From: Lichina pygmaea
Taxonomy: Eukaryota > Ascomycota > Lichinomycetes > Lichinales > Lichinaceae
Assembly: GCA_963422465.1 (NCBI GenBank)
Contig: OY730171.1
Coordinates: 3,844,001 to 3,908,000 of the forward strand
DNA length: 64,000 bases
Reading direction: 5' to 3'
The stretch's first letter is position 1; each line of letters starts with the position of its first letter. The position numbers were made by a program, and so were the translations under genes. The notes beneath the pieces were generated by a model. The model was not told the origin of the DNA. It made no database searches and saw only the letters and a program-made list of their open reading frames with translations. Shown in pieces: positions 21,365-34,930 of this stretch.

Positions 21365-24300
21365 CTATGCATCTGAGAGTCTGTCTATGACAGATTGTAG
21401 CCGATCCGTAAATCCATCCTTGGAGGCCCCACCTTCGTCGACCTCAGAGAGCTGACTGTCCACCTGCTGATGGTACTGAAGGAACTCGATTGCGACATCC
21501 TTGACCGGTGCCAGCGTCCGACCAGGCAGCTTGGAGCAGATGTGTGATCTCGCCTCGGGATGCAAGCTGATCGTGCTCAGCAGCACGGCAAGATACCCAA
21601 AGGCGACGTTGAAATGAGTCCCTTCCATCGAGTCTGCCTACAAGATTCGTCAGCGATAAATCAAGTGGGAATGCTTGTAGCGGAGGGCTGAGAGGCTATA
21701 CTTCGCTCGCACGCTTGAGACCCCGAACGAACGGACCTAACATGGCGTCTAGAAGGCTGGTGCCGTCGCTATGTTGGTGGAGCACATGACTCTGCACAGC
21801 ACCACTGGCTTCGACCAGATTCGTCATGGCTGCGAGGGCCAGGATGAGATGGTCGACCACAGCCAGCTTCTCGTCCTCATCCAGGCCATCTTCCTGCTTG
21901 CAGAACCCGGCCGTGATGACGGTGGTCAATGCTGTCGTCGCCTCTGCCGTGCCGACTGCCTTGCAAGTGGTCGAATCGTTGTTGTTGGTGATATTAACGA
22001 ACAGGCGGAGGGCCGAAGCTTGGATCGACTTGAGCTGGTCAGAACCATCCCGACAGACGTACGATATCAGCTCCACGATTGTATGCGTTAGAGCAGCTTC
22101 CTGGGCTACCGTGTCGAACCTAAAAGTCGGCCTCGTCGTACAAGTTTCGAGGAGTGAGAGACCCAGCTCAAGCTCCAAAAGCTTCTGGGCTGGCGGCGCA
22201 ACACTGGAACTCCAATCGCAGGAGTTCACCAAGATATCGACGATGGTGCACACGGCATTAGAAGGCAAAGCAAGAGCAATATCAACCTGGCCCGCCGGAT
22301 CACCCGTCAATATCTCTAGGGCGGAGAGTGCAACGAGGCGCGGCGACACGAAGGCTGGCCTCGTCGACCAAATCTGAGACATCTCAAGATGCTGCGTGAG
22401 GCTGACCATGACCGATTGCGCCGCTCGAGACATGTTGGCATTCCTCTCCTTGCAGATGGCGTTGACGTTCCCGTCAGCTGGAAGGAGATCTGTCAACATG
22501 GCCAGCGCTCCCTGCTCTAGGATGTGCTCGATCGAATGGCTCGCGAGGTGATTGCGCCCAAGGAGTATGATCAGGCTTGCGGAAATGATCTTGGCGATGC
22601 CGTCGGGCTCCGACTTGAGACCGACGAAGAGCCTCCTCTCAAGGGTTAGCTCCGCAAAGCGACTCGCAAACGGTTTCTTGGTCAGTTTCAAGGCCAGCTG
22701 AAGCAGGCTGATCCGCCGCTTCGAAGTGGATGCCTTGGCACGGTCCTCGATGTCCTCGAGAAGACCTTCAACTTCATCAAGGAAGCGGTTGTTCATGCCA
22801 GCCTCGCGTAGTTCATGGATGCTGCGAACATTGCCGACATTGCCTTCGGCGTCGATTCCGTGGCCTTGGGTTGATGTGCGACTGAGCATCGGGGGGTCGA
22901 AAGCTCTAACACTCAGCCTCGGCCGATTTCGGTAGTCGTGTTGTTTGTCGTCCGCCCCAGTGGGTAAACCAAGCAGAGGGTCGTCTTCCAGAGGAGCTTC
23001 GGTCAGGTAGGAACGCTGCCGCGAGTAAGTCACTTTGGGCCCGCTAAGCTGCGACGTCACCCTCAACTGGGAGGTGGCAGGCTGAGAGTTGGGAAGAGAT
23101 CCTGCACGCAGCTTCTGAGACGGCTGGCTCGAGTCGTTTTCGCAGAAATTACGTGTCTGCAGAGCAGCGGGAATCCGAGCTTGTGACGAAGAGATTGAGG
23201 CATCACTCCCATCACCGTCGGGCCCGCTATCTTCGCTGCTGGTGCTCTCCGCAGAACGATCTTCTTGAGCAACTAACGTGTCGATCAATCTTCGACGTTT
23301 TTGGGGATGCTCGCCGCTGCTCTGGCTCAGGGACGGGAAGCAAGATGCGGGATCCACGTCTTGTGGATGCGTTGCGCTCCGCGGAGAAGGAGACAGGCCG
23401 AGCCTTTCGACGGGCAAGGTTCCTGGACTGGCGTTCCTCGGAGAATTTTCAAGGAGCTGATCCCACATCCTTGCATGGCGAGGGGAGTAGATGCGTCCTG
23501 CCGATTCGTTACCGGATGGAGTGCCTTCATCACGGACACCGAAGCGATGAGAAGGCGGAGTCTTCAAGTCATGGCTGAGCTTTTGCCGCTTCCTCGGGGA
23601 TGGGGTCCGGATTGGAGAACGTGGCGTCCTTCGAAAGCCCTCGTCCCTGACATCATCACTGAAAGAAGAGCTCTCGGAAAATCGCGTTCGTGATGCTCTC
23701 TTCCGCGCACGAGCTTCATCTACCCGACCGTTGAGGCGAAGGCTGTCATCCGTGTCATGGCAGCGCTCAGCCTCTAGGGTACGAGTGCCGATAGCAGATG
23801 CGGAAGCTAGCCCCAGCGTCGCTTGGCATTTCTTCTCATTCTCTTTGAAGTCCTTCTCGACAGCTTTCGACTCCGTCTTTCTCGGCACCCTTGCTCGAGC
23901 TGATATAGGATTTGTCGAAGACGCGAGGTTTGCACGGTTCTGAACGACGGACAATCTTTCCTGGTCATGACATTGCGCCGTGGACAGAGGGTCCACGTCC
24001 CGCTTCCTTGTTTTAGATGGCAATATACCATCGCGATCTGCCGGCGCCTTCAGTCGCTGAGATGGCTTAGCGACCTGTGTACCCTTCCGGGTCGCAATCC
24101 GGGTTGTAAAGCTGGCTGTTGGATGGCCGATCGAGCCCGTCCCGGATGCTCGAGACAGTTGTTCTCGCCCCTTCGACAGAACATTCTCTGGACGTTGGTC
24201 GCACTTGGGGTTGACTCTGGGGTCGGTTTCATTCTCGTCGGAGGTGGGAACGTCGAAGACGCCAAGACCGCCAGTGCTCATCATCTGATTGCTCGGAACA

Positions 24301-24665
24301 GGTCTTGGATCTTTGTTACGACTCTTCGTTGGTGTTCTTATCAAGACAATTGGAGTGCTGCGTCCAGCCCGTTCGGCTCCGGGTGTGGCTGCAAGAGGGG
24401 ACCCATCTCGCAGCCTAACGGGAGGGAGACCCTTGTCCGGGTATGAATGATGAGACTTGCTGGACGAAGTTGCTAGAAAGTCTTCCGCTCGGTCCACGGT
24501 ATTCGAGCTTAGACTTGATTCCTTCGCGATCGACTTTGTGTCGCGAAAGGCCGCGAAGAGAGGACGCTGGCCATCCAGGTCGAAGCCGGCGATGCGCTTC
24601 CGCGACGACTTGCCGTAGGTAGCTGCTCGGCGCTTCGACCTCGAGGTGGATGTCGCATTCGCCAT
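21365..24665 (-). CDS. WAPL: Wings apart-like (Wapl) cohesin-release protein
   Basis: A 1078-residue protein in two exons (24665-21702 and 21637-21365). The N-terminal half is long, Ser/Arg-rich and disordered. An early KRRAATYGKSSRKR motif is typical of fungal Wapl. The conserved helical WAPL domain begins near SIHELREAGMNNRFLDEVEG, continues through LLQLALKLTKKPFASRF, and ends in the second exon. Wapl opens cohesin rings and sets sister-chromatid cohesion and loop size. The start at 24665 is the first ATG that opens the conserved part; an upstream in-frame extension to 24878 has no family features. Confidence 0.9.
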
Positions 24666-24939
24666 GGCGATGCAGGTGATAGCGTCAGAGGAGCTGTGCT
24701 GGTGCTCCTGGTCTAGCAACGTTGAACGACCATGTTTTCGAAGCAACGGCTCATCATCAACAATGCCGTGCCCCGGAGGGGGGTTGTTTTGGCGCTTCCG
24801 TCGATAAGGCAAAACAAAGCAATTGAGGAAGCTAGGAGAACGCCAACAGGGTTGGCGAAAGCTGGGTCTGGGAGCCAAGAGCTGGCCGCACTGATGAGAA
24901 CCAGGAGCGACGCTTCTAATCGACTAGGAGAGGTATTGA

Positions 24940-25480
24940 AATGGTGCCTAGAGAAATCACAATCAAAACAGACATACGGGGGGTACTCCGTATGCATGCA
25001 CGAACCACGTACTCCGTACATACAGTATGTTACATAGAGAAGCAGGGTCTTGGTTACGTCAGCACTTTCACAGCTCGCCCACGTGATTGTAAGCCAAGTG
25101 ACTTGAACTCGGCTTTCGCGACAATGCTGTACTCTCACGGAGGTACTCCGTACTCCGTACATATGTACGAGGTACTGAGCTTGCAGTCCGTATGTACCTA
25201 CGTACATACGACACAGGGTGTGTTGCAGTGGTCACAGGTAATGTGACAGTATTAACGTTCATTCACAGTCACATTACTAGCAAGTGCCGGTACGTAACGT
25301 ACGTAGCGTACATGGACGTACTTGGTACGGAAGTACTCAAAATCTATTTTGTATGGGACCGTACACAGACCTGTGTCGTGGCACTGTACTCCGTACGCAC
25401 GAGATACACGTACTTGTAGGCGCTCCGTTGCCGATACGTACAAGTACAGTACGCCGTGTACGCCTTCGTGGCCTTCAAGA
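24940..25480. repeat. Island of TACGGAGTAC/GTACTCCGTAC palindromes
   Basis: The WAPL upstream spacer is packed with variants of GTACTCCGTAC and ACGTACGTA: for example near 24978, 25010, 25143, 25190, 25290, 25320 and 25388. The words are palindromic or nearly so. No coding region was seen. The same words recur at 25600-25611, next to the transposon, and in a second island at 32690-33390. Confidence 0.7.
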
Positions 25481-25611
25481 ACTCGAAGGATTATCCAGTC
25501 TCAAAAACAAGTTGTACTGGGAAATCCATACATTCATCACCGAGCGTTGCGGTACCATATCAAAGACTGATACCTCAATGAAACTGCTTTGTACCCTTAC
25601 GTACGGAGGTA

Positions 25612-25640
25612 CGGAAGCCGGCGACAAAAGTATTCGCAAT
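25612..25640 (+). repeat. Terminal inverted repeat, left
   Basis: CGGAAGCCGGCGACAAAAGT and the next nine bases match the reverse complement of 27182-27210 with one difference. TA stands just outside. Confidence 0.9.
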
Positions 25641-27181
25641 GATTTGTATGGGGGCAACAAAAGTCGCGAGACACCCCGCATTTCTCCTCCCAATCTGAGT
25701 CCCCGTCGCTATTGTTGCTGTTCCCCTTCTCCACCAACAGAATCTTCGAGTCTCGAATCTTGCGACTAGTCGTCTTCCCAATCTGAGCTCTCGTCACTCT
25801 GCTGCTCCTCCTCCTCCTCCTCTTCTTCTTCTTCTGGCACCAGTACATCCTCAGGTCCTCGAGTCTCACGATACTCGTTACCACCTTCCAGCATGATAAT
25901 CTGCTGAATATGGTGAGGAATCCGCTCAATCCACCGCTGAATCCGAGACTGATCCAGCTCCCTCCAAGCCTTCAGCCATGCCTTTGTCATCTCATCTCTT
26001 ATCCTTGGAGCACAGAACTTTGTTGTCGTACACTTCAGAAAAGGCCAGCATGGCTTAATGGCATTAAGATCAGGGGAGTTGCCTGGCCATAGCAATTGCT
26101 GAACACCGTAGCTGGAATAAATTGCCTTCTGAGAATGGTGTGCGTGTAGGGGGGCCTTGTCTTCTTGGACAATTATGTTAGGATGAGATTGCTTGCACTC
26201 CTGAGCAAAAGAAAGAAGCTTTCCTATCAGAATAACTTGCCCATATCGATACCAGTCAATTCCTCCTGTTTTAGCTTGTTGTACAAGCTTGCCAGTCTGC
26301 TTTGTGAACTTCCAGACTGGTGCTTTGCCTGGCTTGTTGCGTAGACCTAGATGTTGTACCCCAGTCACAATCTCCCACCGTGCTCGACACTCAGATTCTC
26401 AAGTAGTGTTCATCTCAGCTAGCTCTTTCTCTGCAGTCTTCTTCTCTTGTGTAGTCTCTGGTCTCCAGATATGGCATGGTCCTTTCTTGTCGTACAAGAA
26501 AGATCCCCAGAACATGAATTCTGTAACCCCTTTCCAGCGCCGCCGAATAACTGTCTTGTCGTAGTGTTCTTCGGGTATCTGCCAGAGTCAAGTCCCACCC
26601 TGTCGATGACCTAGAACAACTCCTGTCTCATCTGTCTATATCACATTCTTCCAGTCTTCTAGGATCTTATCTTTGTGTTCTATCACAAACTGCAATCAAG
26701 CAGCTTTCATCACTGGAGATAGGATAGGCTTCCATGTTGCCTTGAGCTTTCGGAAACAATTGCGACAAAGGATTTGCTGGACTGTACAAGCAGACACTGG
26801 AAACTTGTAGCTGATGTCAAGAGCAGACATTTCTTGTCTATGACGATCCTTCCTGACTAGGTCAAGAAGATCTTTGGTCTGCTGCTCATTTAGAGCTTTC
26901 AGTCGACTGGTTCGTGGAGCGTCCTTGAAGAACTTGTCCTGGAAGACTGCGTTGGTGACTGGATTGTAGCCACGCTTGTACGCAAGTCGACGAATTCAGT
27001 AGATAGTGCTGAAAGAAAGACCTGTGAGGTTGATGATATGATTCACAGGGACACCCTCCTCAAGAAGAGCAAATACACGTGCTTTCTGCGAGATGCTAAT
27101 GGCTTTGCTACCCATGGTGTCGGTGATGTGGGTGGTGTCGGTTGCAGATTTAGGTGGTGATCTCCAGTCTCATTTGGAGGG

Positions 27182-27210
27182 ATTGCGAATACTTTTGCCG
27201 CCGGCTTCCG
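27182..27210 (-). repeat. Terminal inverted repeat, right
   Basis: The reverse complement of the left repeat with one mismatch; TA at 27211-27212 is the target duplication. Confidence 0.9.
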
Positions 27211-27212
27211 TA

Positions 27213-29190
27213 CTCGTGTTGATATTGGCTACTTTGTTGGCTTTGGCTAGCACTCTCCTTAGTACTCGTACACTTGGTACACTGTTGCGGTCGCAGTCTG
27301 GCCGGGGGGTTAAGCTTATTCAGATAGTTGGCGGGGCTACCGGTACAGCCCCTGAGTCCGAGAGGGCTTCAATCGACAGCTTCTTCTCCCCTCTCTGACC
27401 AGGCCGATGCCTTGTAGCTCCAGCATACACGCATATTTGGGGTAGAGTATCGCAGACAGGCTGGCTGGATCAAATTGTGAAGGAGGACACAAGATGAAAT
27501 ACCCTCGGGACATATTGTCTGTTGGCGAAGGTTCGGCGCAGACAGTGTCGCCACGGCGATGCCAGAGAAATGATTACCCAGACGCAAAGGCCACCCGCTG
27601 ATCTGCCCCGACCAAATACAGAAAAACGGTCTCCTGTCGATCTGGAAGCATGACTGTCAATTGGTGTGATGCCTGATGAAGCTCCCAGACTACAACATGG
27701 ATACATTCATGCCTTGCCTATCGTCGGGTCAATCAAAGAAAGGGTGGATGTGGCGACCGTGGAATTCAAAAACCTCAGCAGCGAGCCTTTTAGCATTGGT
27801 ACCCTAGGTTTGTGTGGTTGCATAGTCCTATAGGTCAACAGCCGGAGACAGCTCTACTACGACCATGGTAGACTCCTTCATTCTGGGCAATAGCAAATAC
27901 AATGGGAACGCCGAGAAACCCTTCAGGCTGACTGTTGTCAAAGGGTTACGGGGGCGTCGGAAAAGGCAGGCATGTCCAATAACTATCCCCGAAAAGCAGG
28001 CACCAAGGCTTCTCGGCCACCATGGCAGGGCGTACCTGATGAGATCAATCTGAATGCATATCGAGATCAGTGGGACAAGATCAAACTCGTCGTTAATGAC
28101 AGCCCTCAGATGAGTGAAGGCGAGCGCTGGCAAGAGATTCTGTATGATCTTATACTATTTGACATTCTTGGACGGACGAAAGCCCCCAGAGGAAAGACTC
28201 TTCAAGTCTGATCTTGATCAGAACAGGAAGAAGAAGTAGAGGGCAGCGATGTGATTTGAGGACATAAATGTAACTTGACATGATGACGACTGGTGGCTAA
28301 GATATCTAGACTTCATCTGGTTAGAGAGCCATGGCTGTCCGTAAAAGCGTTGCTGTATTCATATTAACTTTTCACCCACCACAGACAAGTTGTCAGGGCC
28401 GGTTTTATACGAAGTCATTGGGGATGCCTTGCCACTATCATAGTCTAGGCTTCTGAGCCAGTGTCTCAAGATTTCGATCTCTACGCAGTGGCTTCTTGGA
28501 CTGCTGGTAGAAATGGGTTAGATGGTGTTTGCAAGAGCTAATTACTGTACTCATTCATCTGGCATGCCTAGATGGGCTTTTCAGATTTGAGTTGCGGAAG
28601 CTGCGCAGTACGGTTCAAGAAGCGCCTATACGATACTGTCAGCCGGAGGAGTGAGAAGACCAGTCCTCGCTCGCTGCTAGAGCCAAGTTCACGTGAGAAG
28701 AGAATTCTCACTGTATATTGGTGTCAACCAGGGACTCGACAGGGAGTCGATAGCCCGAGGATTTGCAGGGGTTCAGAGATCAGCCTCCCCCTGAGTGACG
28801 GCTAAATTGTTTGTCTGCACGTGACGGTGTGCAGAGTTTTCTCCTTGGTCGTCGCTCCTAGATTCTTAGTTAGAGAGAGCGAATCAAGACACTCATTCCC
28901 CGGCCAGCCGCCGGTTCACAGATACGTACGTACAAATCATCCGATGAGAGTCGAAGAAAGTTACTGTAGCTTGAAGAGGCCCCGCCCCCCCGCAGGGGCC
29001 CCTTTTCAAAGGGTAGGTACCCAGGTCCTCTCAGCCTTAAAATTCTCAAGTCTTGCCTCAATCAGCCTCGACGATGCAAGGATCTACTGTCGTACACCGC
29101 AAGGACCACGATTAGCCCCATTATGATATAGTTGTTGCAAGAGATAGACGGAGAGAACAGGGGGGCAAAAGGCCTTGCTTTACAGACGCC
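27213..29190. other. Long intergenic stretch with one small reading frame
   Basis: About 2 kb between the transposon and the UPRT gene. The only notable frame is 27972-28211 (+), 79 codons from an ATG (MSNNYPRKAGTK..., GERWQEILYDLILFDILG). I recognise no family and cannot tell whether it is a gene, a gene relic or chance. No RNA gene was seen. Confidence 0.35.
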
Positions 29191-30369
<1,179 letters not shown>

Positions 30370-30909
30370 GAGTGTTGTCAGTGTAGGCATAACTGGGGTA
30401 GACGACCATGGACTGAATACTGTGGATACTGTGGATACTGTCATTGGTGGAAAGGATGGGGGGGAAGGGGAGTTGGTTATCAAACACTCAGTGGTTATGC
30501 CTGTATCAGCTGATAGTATACGTACAGAAGTCTCATCAAGGAGATTCTCATCTCTACCAGTAATCATGACCCTCCCCGAAAGGAAAGGTAAGAGTAGTAT
30601 GTAAAATATCATAGCCCAGCCACACCCCACCACACCCTATCATCTCACACCGCCACCCGCCCACACCACATAACGCCACCCCACACCCAGTATAAAAACC
30701 AAGAAAAGAAAAGAGCAGTATCAATCAACGCTTGACGAGGATAGACGTGAGTGAACACGACGTGAGAAGATAAGAAAGCCACTCAAGTAGAGAGGTAGTA
30801 GAGTAGACATTGGTATTGGATCTTCATACTCCATCTTAGTACTAGCTTGCTAGCTAGCTAGCTAGCTAGCTAGCCCGCGAAGCTTGTAGACGATGCTAGG
30901 AAACCATGA

Positions 30910-30940
<31 letters not shown>

Positions 30941-31218
30941 GAGAAGAGGAGAGAGGAAAGAAAGAGCGAGACATTGTGGTATAATTATTCCAGATAGAAA
31001 ACTACTCCTCTCGTAACGTATCCTGGTGACACTGCCCAGCTTGGGGCTGCTCACGTCTAAGCATAACCGCAAAACTCCGCAGTCTCAGCAGTGCACCCCC
31101 TTGATCCCACACGCACTATCTGCGGCCCCTGACCCGGCGGGAATATTCGTTTCAGAGCATCCAGCGACAAAGGGTGCTGTCGGCGTTTGTCGTCAGGCGA
31201 GGTTCCATCGGCGGCAGC
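30370..31218. other. Convergent 3' spacer with microsatellites
   Basis: Lies between the 3' ends of FUR1 and ELF1. It holds a perfect GCTA/CTAG run at about 30848-30874, a GGA run at about 30914-30941, a short TGTGGATAC repeat near 30421 and a C/A-rich block near 30615-30690. No gene was recognised. Confidence 0.6.
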
Positions 31219-31774
31219 TCAGGCCGGCTCGCCTTGAGCGTCTTCGTCGTCTGCGTACTGACGTGTCGCGACGGCGGAACGGTCTGTAGCGCCGGGAACG
31301 GTCTGCAGGTGCGTCGGCATGTAGGAGCGGCTTTTGGAGACGGCGTCGCAGGCATCGACCCAGTCGGCGTAGACATCGACCGGAGCTGTGAGATCTGCGC
31401 GTTGCGAATCCAGCACACGTGAGATCGTGAGACTAGCACTGGTGATGGGAGTAGTAGTGGCGATGACTGACAGTTGATGCTCGTCTGGAACGACTGGCCG
31501 CAGACCTTGCAGCGCAGGTTCCCCACGCCGTTCTTGCGCTCGATCTTCACGATCACGGTTTTCTCATGGTTGCAGAAGAGACAGGTGAAGACCTTCGCCA
31601 GCGGTTCTTGCTGCACGCCGGTCGTCAGCGGGTTACTTGGGCTCTCGATGCATGGGTCGCAGCAACCGACTTTCTTCGGCCCTTGAGGCTTCCGGGACGA
31701 CTTCTTGCGCTTGCCCTGTCGTTCTGGTAAGCTGGACGCTCTGTTTTCAACGGCTGCTCAGTGTAAGTTACCAT
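31219..31774 (-). CDS. ELF1: Transcription elongation factor Elf1
   Basis: A small zinc-ribbon elongation factor that binds transcribing RNA polymerase II near nucleosomes. The protein starts MGKRKKSSRKPQGPKK. It has a four-Cys ribbon (CLFCNHEKTV and CKVCGQSFQT), then the typical APVDVYADWVDACDAV and an acidic tail. The first intron (31771-31716) lies directly after the ATG, so exon 1 has only three coding bases. Exon 2 is 31715-31671; exon 3 starts at 31610. A further intron of about 90 nt splits INY|LTAPVD. Identification is firm; the last few residues are less certain. Confidence 0.92.
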
Positions 31775-33963
31775 GTTGTGTTCAGTTGACAGCGTGGGTT
31801 GGCTGATGTGTGGTGCTTTGGTTGATGTAGTGGGTGGCTGGGTGGGTTGTAAAGGAGAAGGAGCTCCAGCCCTCCATGATGTCAGCACGTGACTAGCGAC
31901 ATAAGAAGTAATAACAAATTCAGTGATTTTCCCGGAAGATCATTCCCATATCTTATGTCATACGAGGCGAAGCTTGATGATGCAATCTTCTAGAAGCTCT
32001 GCTTGCTCTATTGAAGGTTTCTCTCCTTCTACCTCGTAGACATGAACATACCCTGGCCAGCTGACTTTTTGCCATGATCATGAGCACCTCTTCGATTGTC
32101 TGCAGTCTGTAATTTCTCACGACGTACGGAGCACTTGCTCTAAATCATGCGGCGCCGTGCAGGGTCTCTGAGTAGTGCTGCTGTGGGACCTGACACCACG
32201 ATTGGCGATGTCGTGATAGCTGCGTGGACCCCAACTTTGATCCGGCCAATCACCAGACTCGAGTCTTCGTGCTCGAAGATCAATGCCGCCTACTCATCTG
32301 TACCAATGCCCGACGCAGGACAACACATTGGTACCCATCCCTCTGGTATTCAAGACACGAGATCAGAGCTTATCTTGGATGTTGGAGGTCCGACGGTAGG
32401 ATAACAAGCGGACGTGATCTTCAGTCACCGTGCCATGCCTTGCAGCGGACTGTAGCCTCGTGGGTCGCATATTGCAGGTTGTCACGAGGTTAGTCGGGCA
32501 ATGTCAATGGCTGTAGCCACCACCTCCCACCCTGGAGACGCCTGTTGTAGTGATGCCGCAGACAATGCATACGTACATAGGTAGCCTAGAAACCGGTACG
32601 GAGGGGCTTCAGCTTCGATGGTTGCTGAGGAGTGGTCATCGCCTTGGATTGCGAGCGCATATCCATTCCCACTCGGAGGCGGGACTTTAACCCGACGTAC
32701 CCCCCCTGTACGGAGCTACGTATGTACATCTGTACGGAGTACAGTACGCTCTGTTGTGTACCGTGGGGCATGGTACATACGTACAGAGGGCATGCGTGCA
32801 GTAGCGGTAGGGACTGTTTGACCTGGCACTCCCGGCTGCCTGTTGTACCTGTCTACAGTTACCGTGATTATGTGGACACTGCTGCTACAGTACGGTGTTG
32901 TAACTGACGCCACGGGAAGCGGTGAGGCGGAGCAGCAGGTACGTACCCATACGTACTTGTACGAGGTACTGTAAGTGGTTTTGAGTACGGAGGTACTTGG
33001 GTACGCTTACGTCATACTTACCAGGGCAGTTGTGGGTACTGACGAGGGTATGACCGGGTATGACCTGTGGCCGTCGACCTCTCGCCACGGCGATATTTTC
33101 ATCGATCATCGGAGATGCGGGCGGTTACGTACGGAAGTACGTACCTTCTTACCCTACCCTCGTACTGTGGACTCGACGCGTATGCGACGCCGTAAGGGGG
33201 GGCCTGGTGCACCTACTGTACCAAGGGGTTGAAGTACTGTACCAATACACGCCCCACCAGTGCAGCACGTTCTGCTCCTCCCCTGTCACGTCGGTCTGGT
33301 GACTTTCGGCTGTCCTGCAACACACCTCGGCGAGCTTCAAAAGTCGTCGCACTGTGGCACCGCCTATTCGTTACGTACAGTACGAAAGCACAGAAGCTGC
33401 ACTCGACACGCTAGACCATGGGCTCCCCCTGTTCGGCCGCGCTCCAGCTTCCCACCTCGCCCCCCCCCCCCCCGGATACGTACCGCCCCAGAGCCGGCAT
33501 CGACGTCTCTTGACTTCCCGCACCCACCACAGCAGAAGTGCCGCGCAGCTCAAAAGTCAATGTAAGCCTTTCGGCTCACTCTTCCCCACTTTGGGCATCG
33601 CTTGGGTCTCATTCGGTAGGCTGGGGAAGTCGGGAAAGCCGGACCCCAACGTCGTCCTCAGGACGAAGGATGTGGCCCGGTACCACGACCCAGCACCCCC
33701 GTACGGCCGCCTCGGGCTCCGATGGGCTCACCCTGACGAGATGCAGGCGGGACTCCCGCCTGCTTCAGGATAAAGACGCTCGTCTCGCCCACTACGACGA
33801 CCGAGCACGGCCCTGATCTCGTCTTCAGCTCCGGTATACCTCGTAGGTTGACCCCACCACAATCGACGCCGACCTACGCTCGCCTCAAGAGCTGACGCCG
33901 TCATCGAATCGACTGTCAGGCGTGGCGCCGTTGCCGTGAAAAGCGTGGACGAACCTCAACGCC
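31775..33963. other. Bidirectional 2.2-kb spacer
   Basis: Lies between the starts of ELF1 (minus) and the Ser-rich gene (plus). Its middle is the second palindrome island. A run of 14 C lies at about 33460-33473. No further gene was recognised. Confidence 0.5.
32690..33390. repeat. Second TACGGAGTAC-type palindrome island
   Basis: Dense variants of TGTACGGAGTACAG, ACGTACGTAC and TACGGAGGTAC, for example near 32708, 32733, 32776, 32938, 32985, 33125 and 33372. It matches the island at 24940-25480 in word content, not as a long alignable repeat. No coding sequence was seen. Confidence 0.65.
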
Positions 33964-34442
33964 ATGGCCAGCGGACAACGCTCGCCTCAGGCCTCCAGAC
34001 CGACCCTCCAACGGGGCCTGAGCCCGTCCACGAGCGCGCCGTTGGTGGCCGTTCAAAGATCATCGGCGTCGGAGCACAAGGCCAACGGATACTCCTCCGC
34101 GGGGACGACAGCCCTGCTGTCCAAGGTGGCCTCGAGCCCACCATCGCCAGGGGTCGCGACCTCGGACGCCGGCGGCCAGTCGTCCGTGGACATGTCGCCC
34201 ACTTCGAATTCGTCCGAACGTTCATTTCAGAGTGAATACTCCGCCCCGGGCTGTGGCGTGATCGAGCTCCAAAGCTCCGACGAAGGTGCGCAAAGAAGCT
34301 CTCCCCCGCTCTACGACCCGTGCGCTTGGTGACTGACCGACCGACCGACCGACCCGGTGCAGATCAATACTTCAGTTTTCCGGACTTCGATGGGATCGAG
34401 GCGAGCGGCCAGCGACGCGCTTGTACGGATGTCAAAAGATAG
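33964..34442 (+). CDS. Hypothetical small Ser-rich protein
   Basis: Two exons (33964-34285 and 34363-34442) give 133 residues. The protein is rich in Ser, Pro and Ala (SSPPSPGVATSD, SPTSNSSERSF) and ends with a short acidic-aromatic motif (SSDEDQYFSFPDFDGIEASG) formed across the splice site. The intron has a GTGCGC donor, a run of GACC repeats near the branch region and a GGTGCAG acceptor. The clean frame across the junction supports a real gene. I recognise no family; it is probably disordered. Confidence 0.6.
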
Positions 34443-34930
34443 GGGTCGTCTGCGTAGGGAACGGCGATGGACGCAGCAGGGGGAAAATCTGTCTGCCAGC
34501 GAGGAGTCTGGGCGTTGTGCCGAGGGCACGACTGGGGTCCCATGTTGGAGATGCTGGCTGCCTGCCGTGCAAGTAATCCGTCTTCTTCGTCCGAGCGTCT
34601 ACCTACGTGTGTATATAGTTACGTGTGTTCAGCGTTGCTGGCGGTATTCAGATGTCGTACTCGTAGGTTTGTTGGCGCGGTTCTTCATCAGCTAAAAAAT
34701 GATAGTCCCGTCGGGCAGCAGAGTTTGTTCGGGCCTGGGTGAAGGCTCGGCCATTGCCGGCTCTTGGCTGCCTGCTTATGTCAGCCTAGGGCCGAGCCCT
34801 AACTGCAGCTGGATAAGGTTTGGCACACGGCGACCTTCCAAAAGTTGAAATGTCCATTCGAAGCGTGACATCTCAATATCGACGTCGATCCCGACCGTAA
34901 CAACCAGCCGAAAGTCGAAAGTCGAGCACC
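34443..34930. other. Intergenic, RPS1 upstream
   Basis: A 488-bp spacer expected to hold the ribosomal-protein promoter. A CT-poor, GT-rich stretch lies near 34600-34680; no gene was recognised. Confidence 0.45.

Larger units (their letters stand above)
25612..27210 (-). mobile_element. Tc1/mariner-type DNA transposon, decayed
   Basis: A 1599-bp element with 29-bp terminal inverted repeats (25612-25640 and 27182-27210; one mismatch) flanked by TA on both sides. The minus-strand transposase starts near 27116 (MGSKAISISQKARVFALLEEG). It shows an N-terminal helix-turn-helix region and a DDE region with TDETGVVLG, VQEDKAPLHAHHSQ, and LLWPGNSPDLNAIKP, and an acidic Glu/Asp-rich tail. Several in-frame stops (for example near 26995 and 26690-26640) show that the copy is dead. 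It inserted in the palindrome-rich spacer. Confidence 0.92.
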
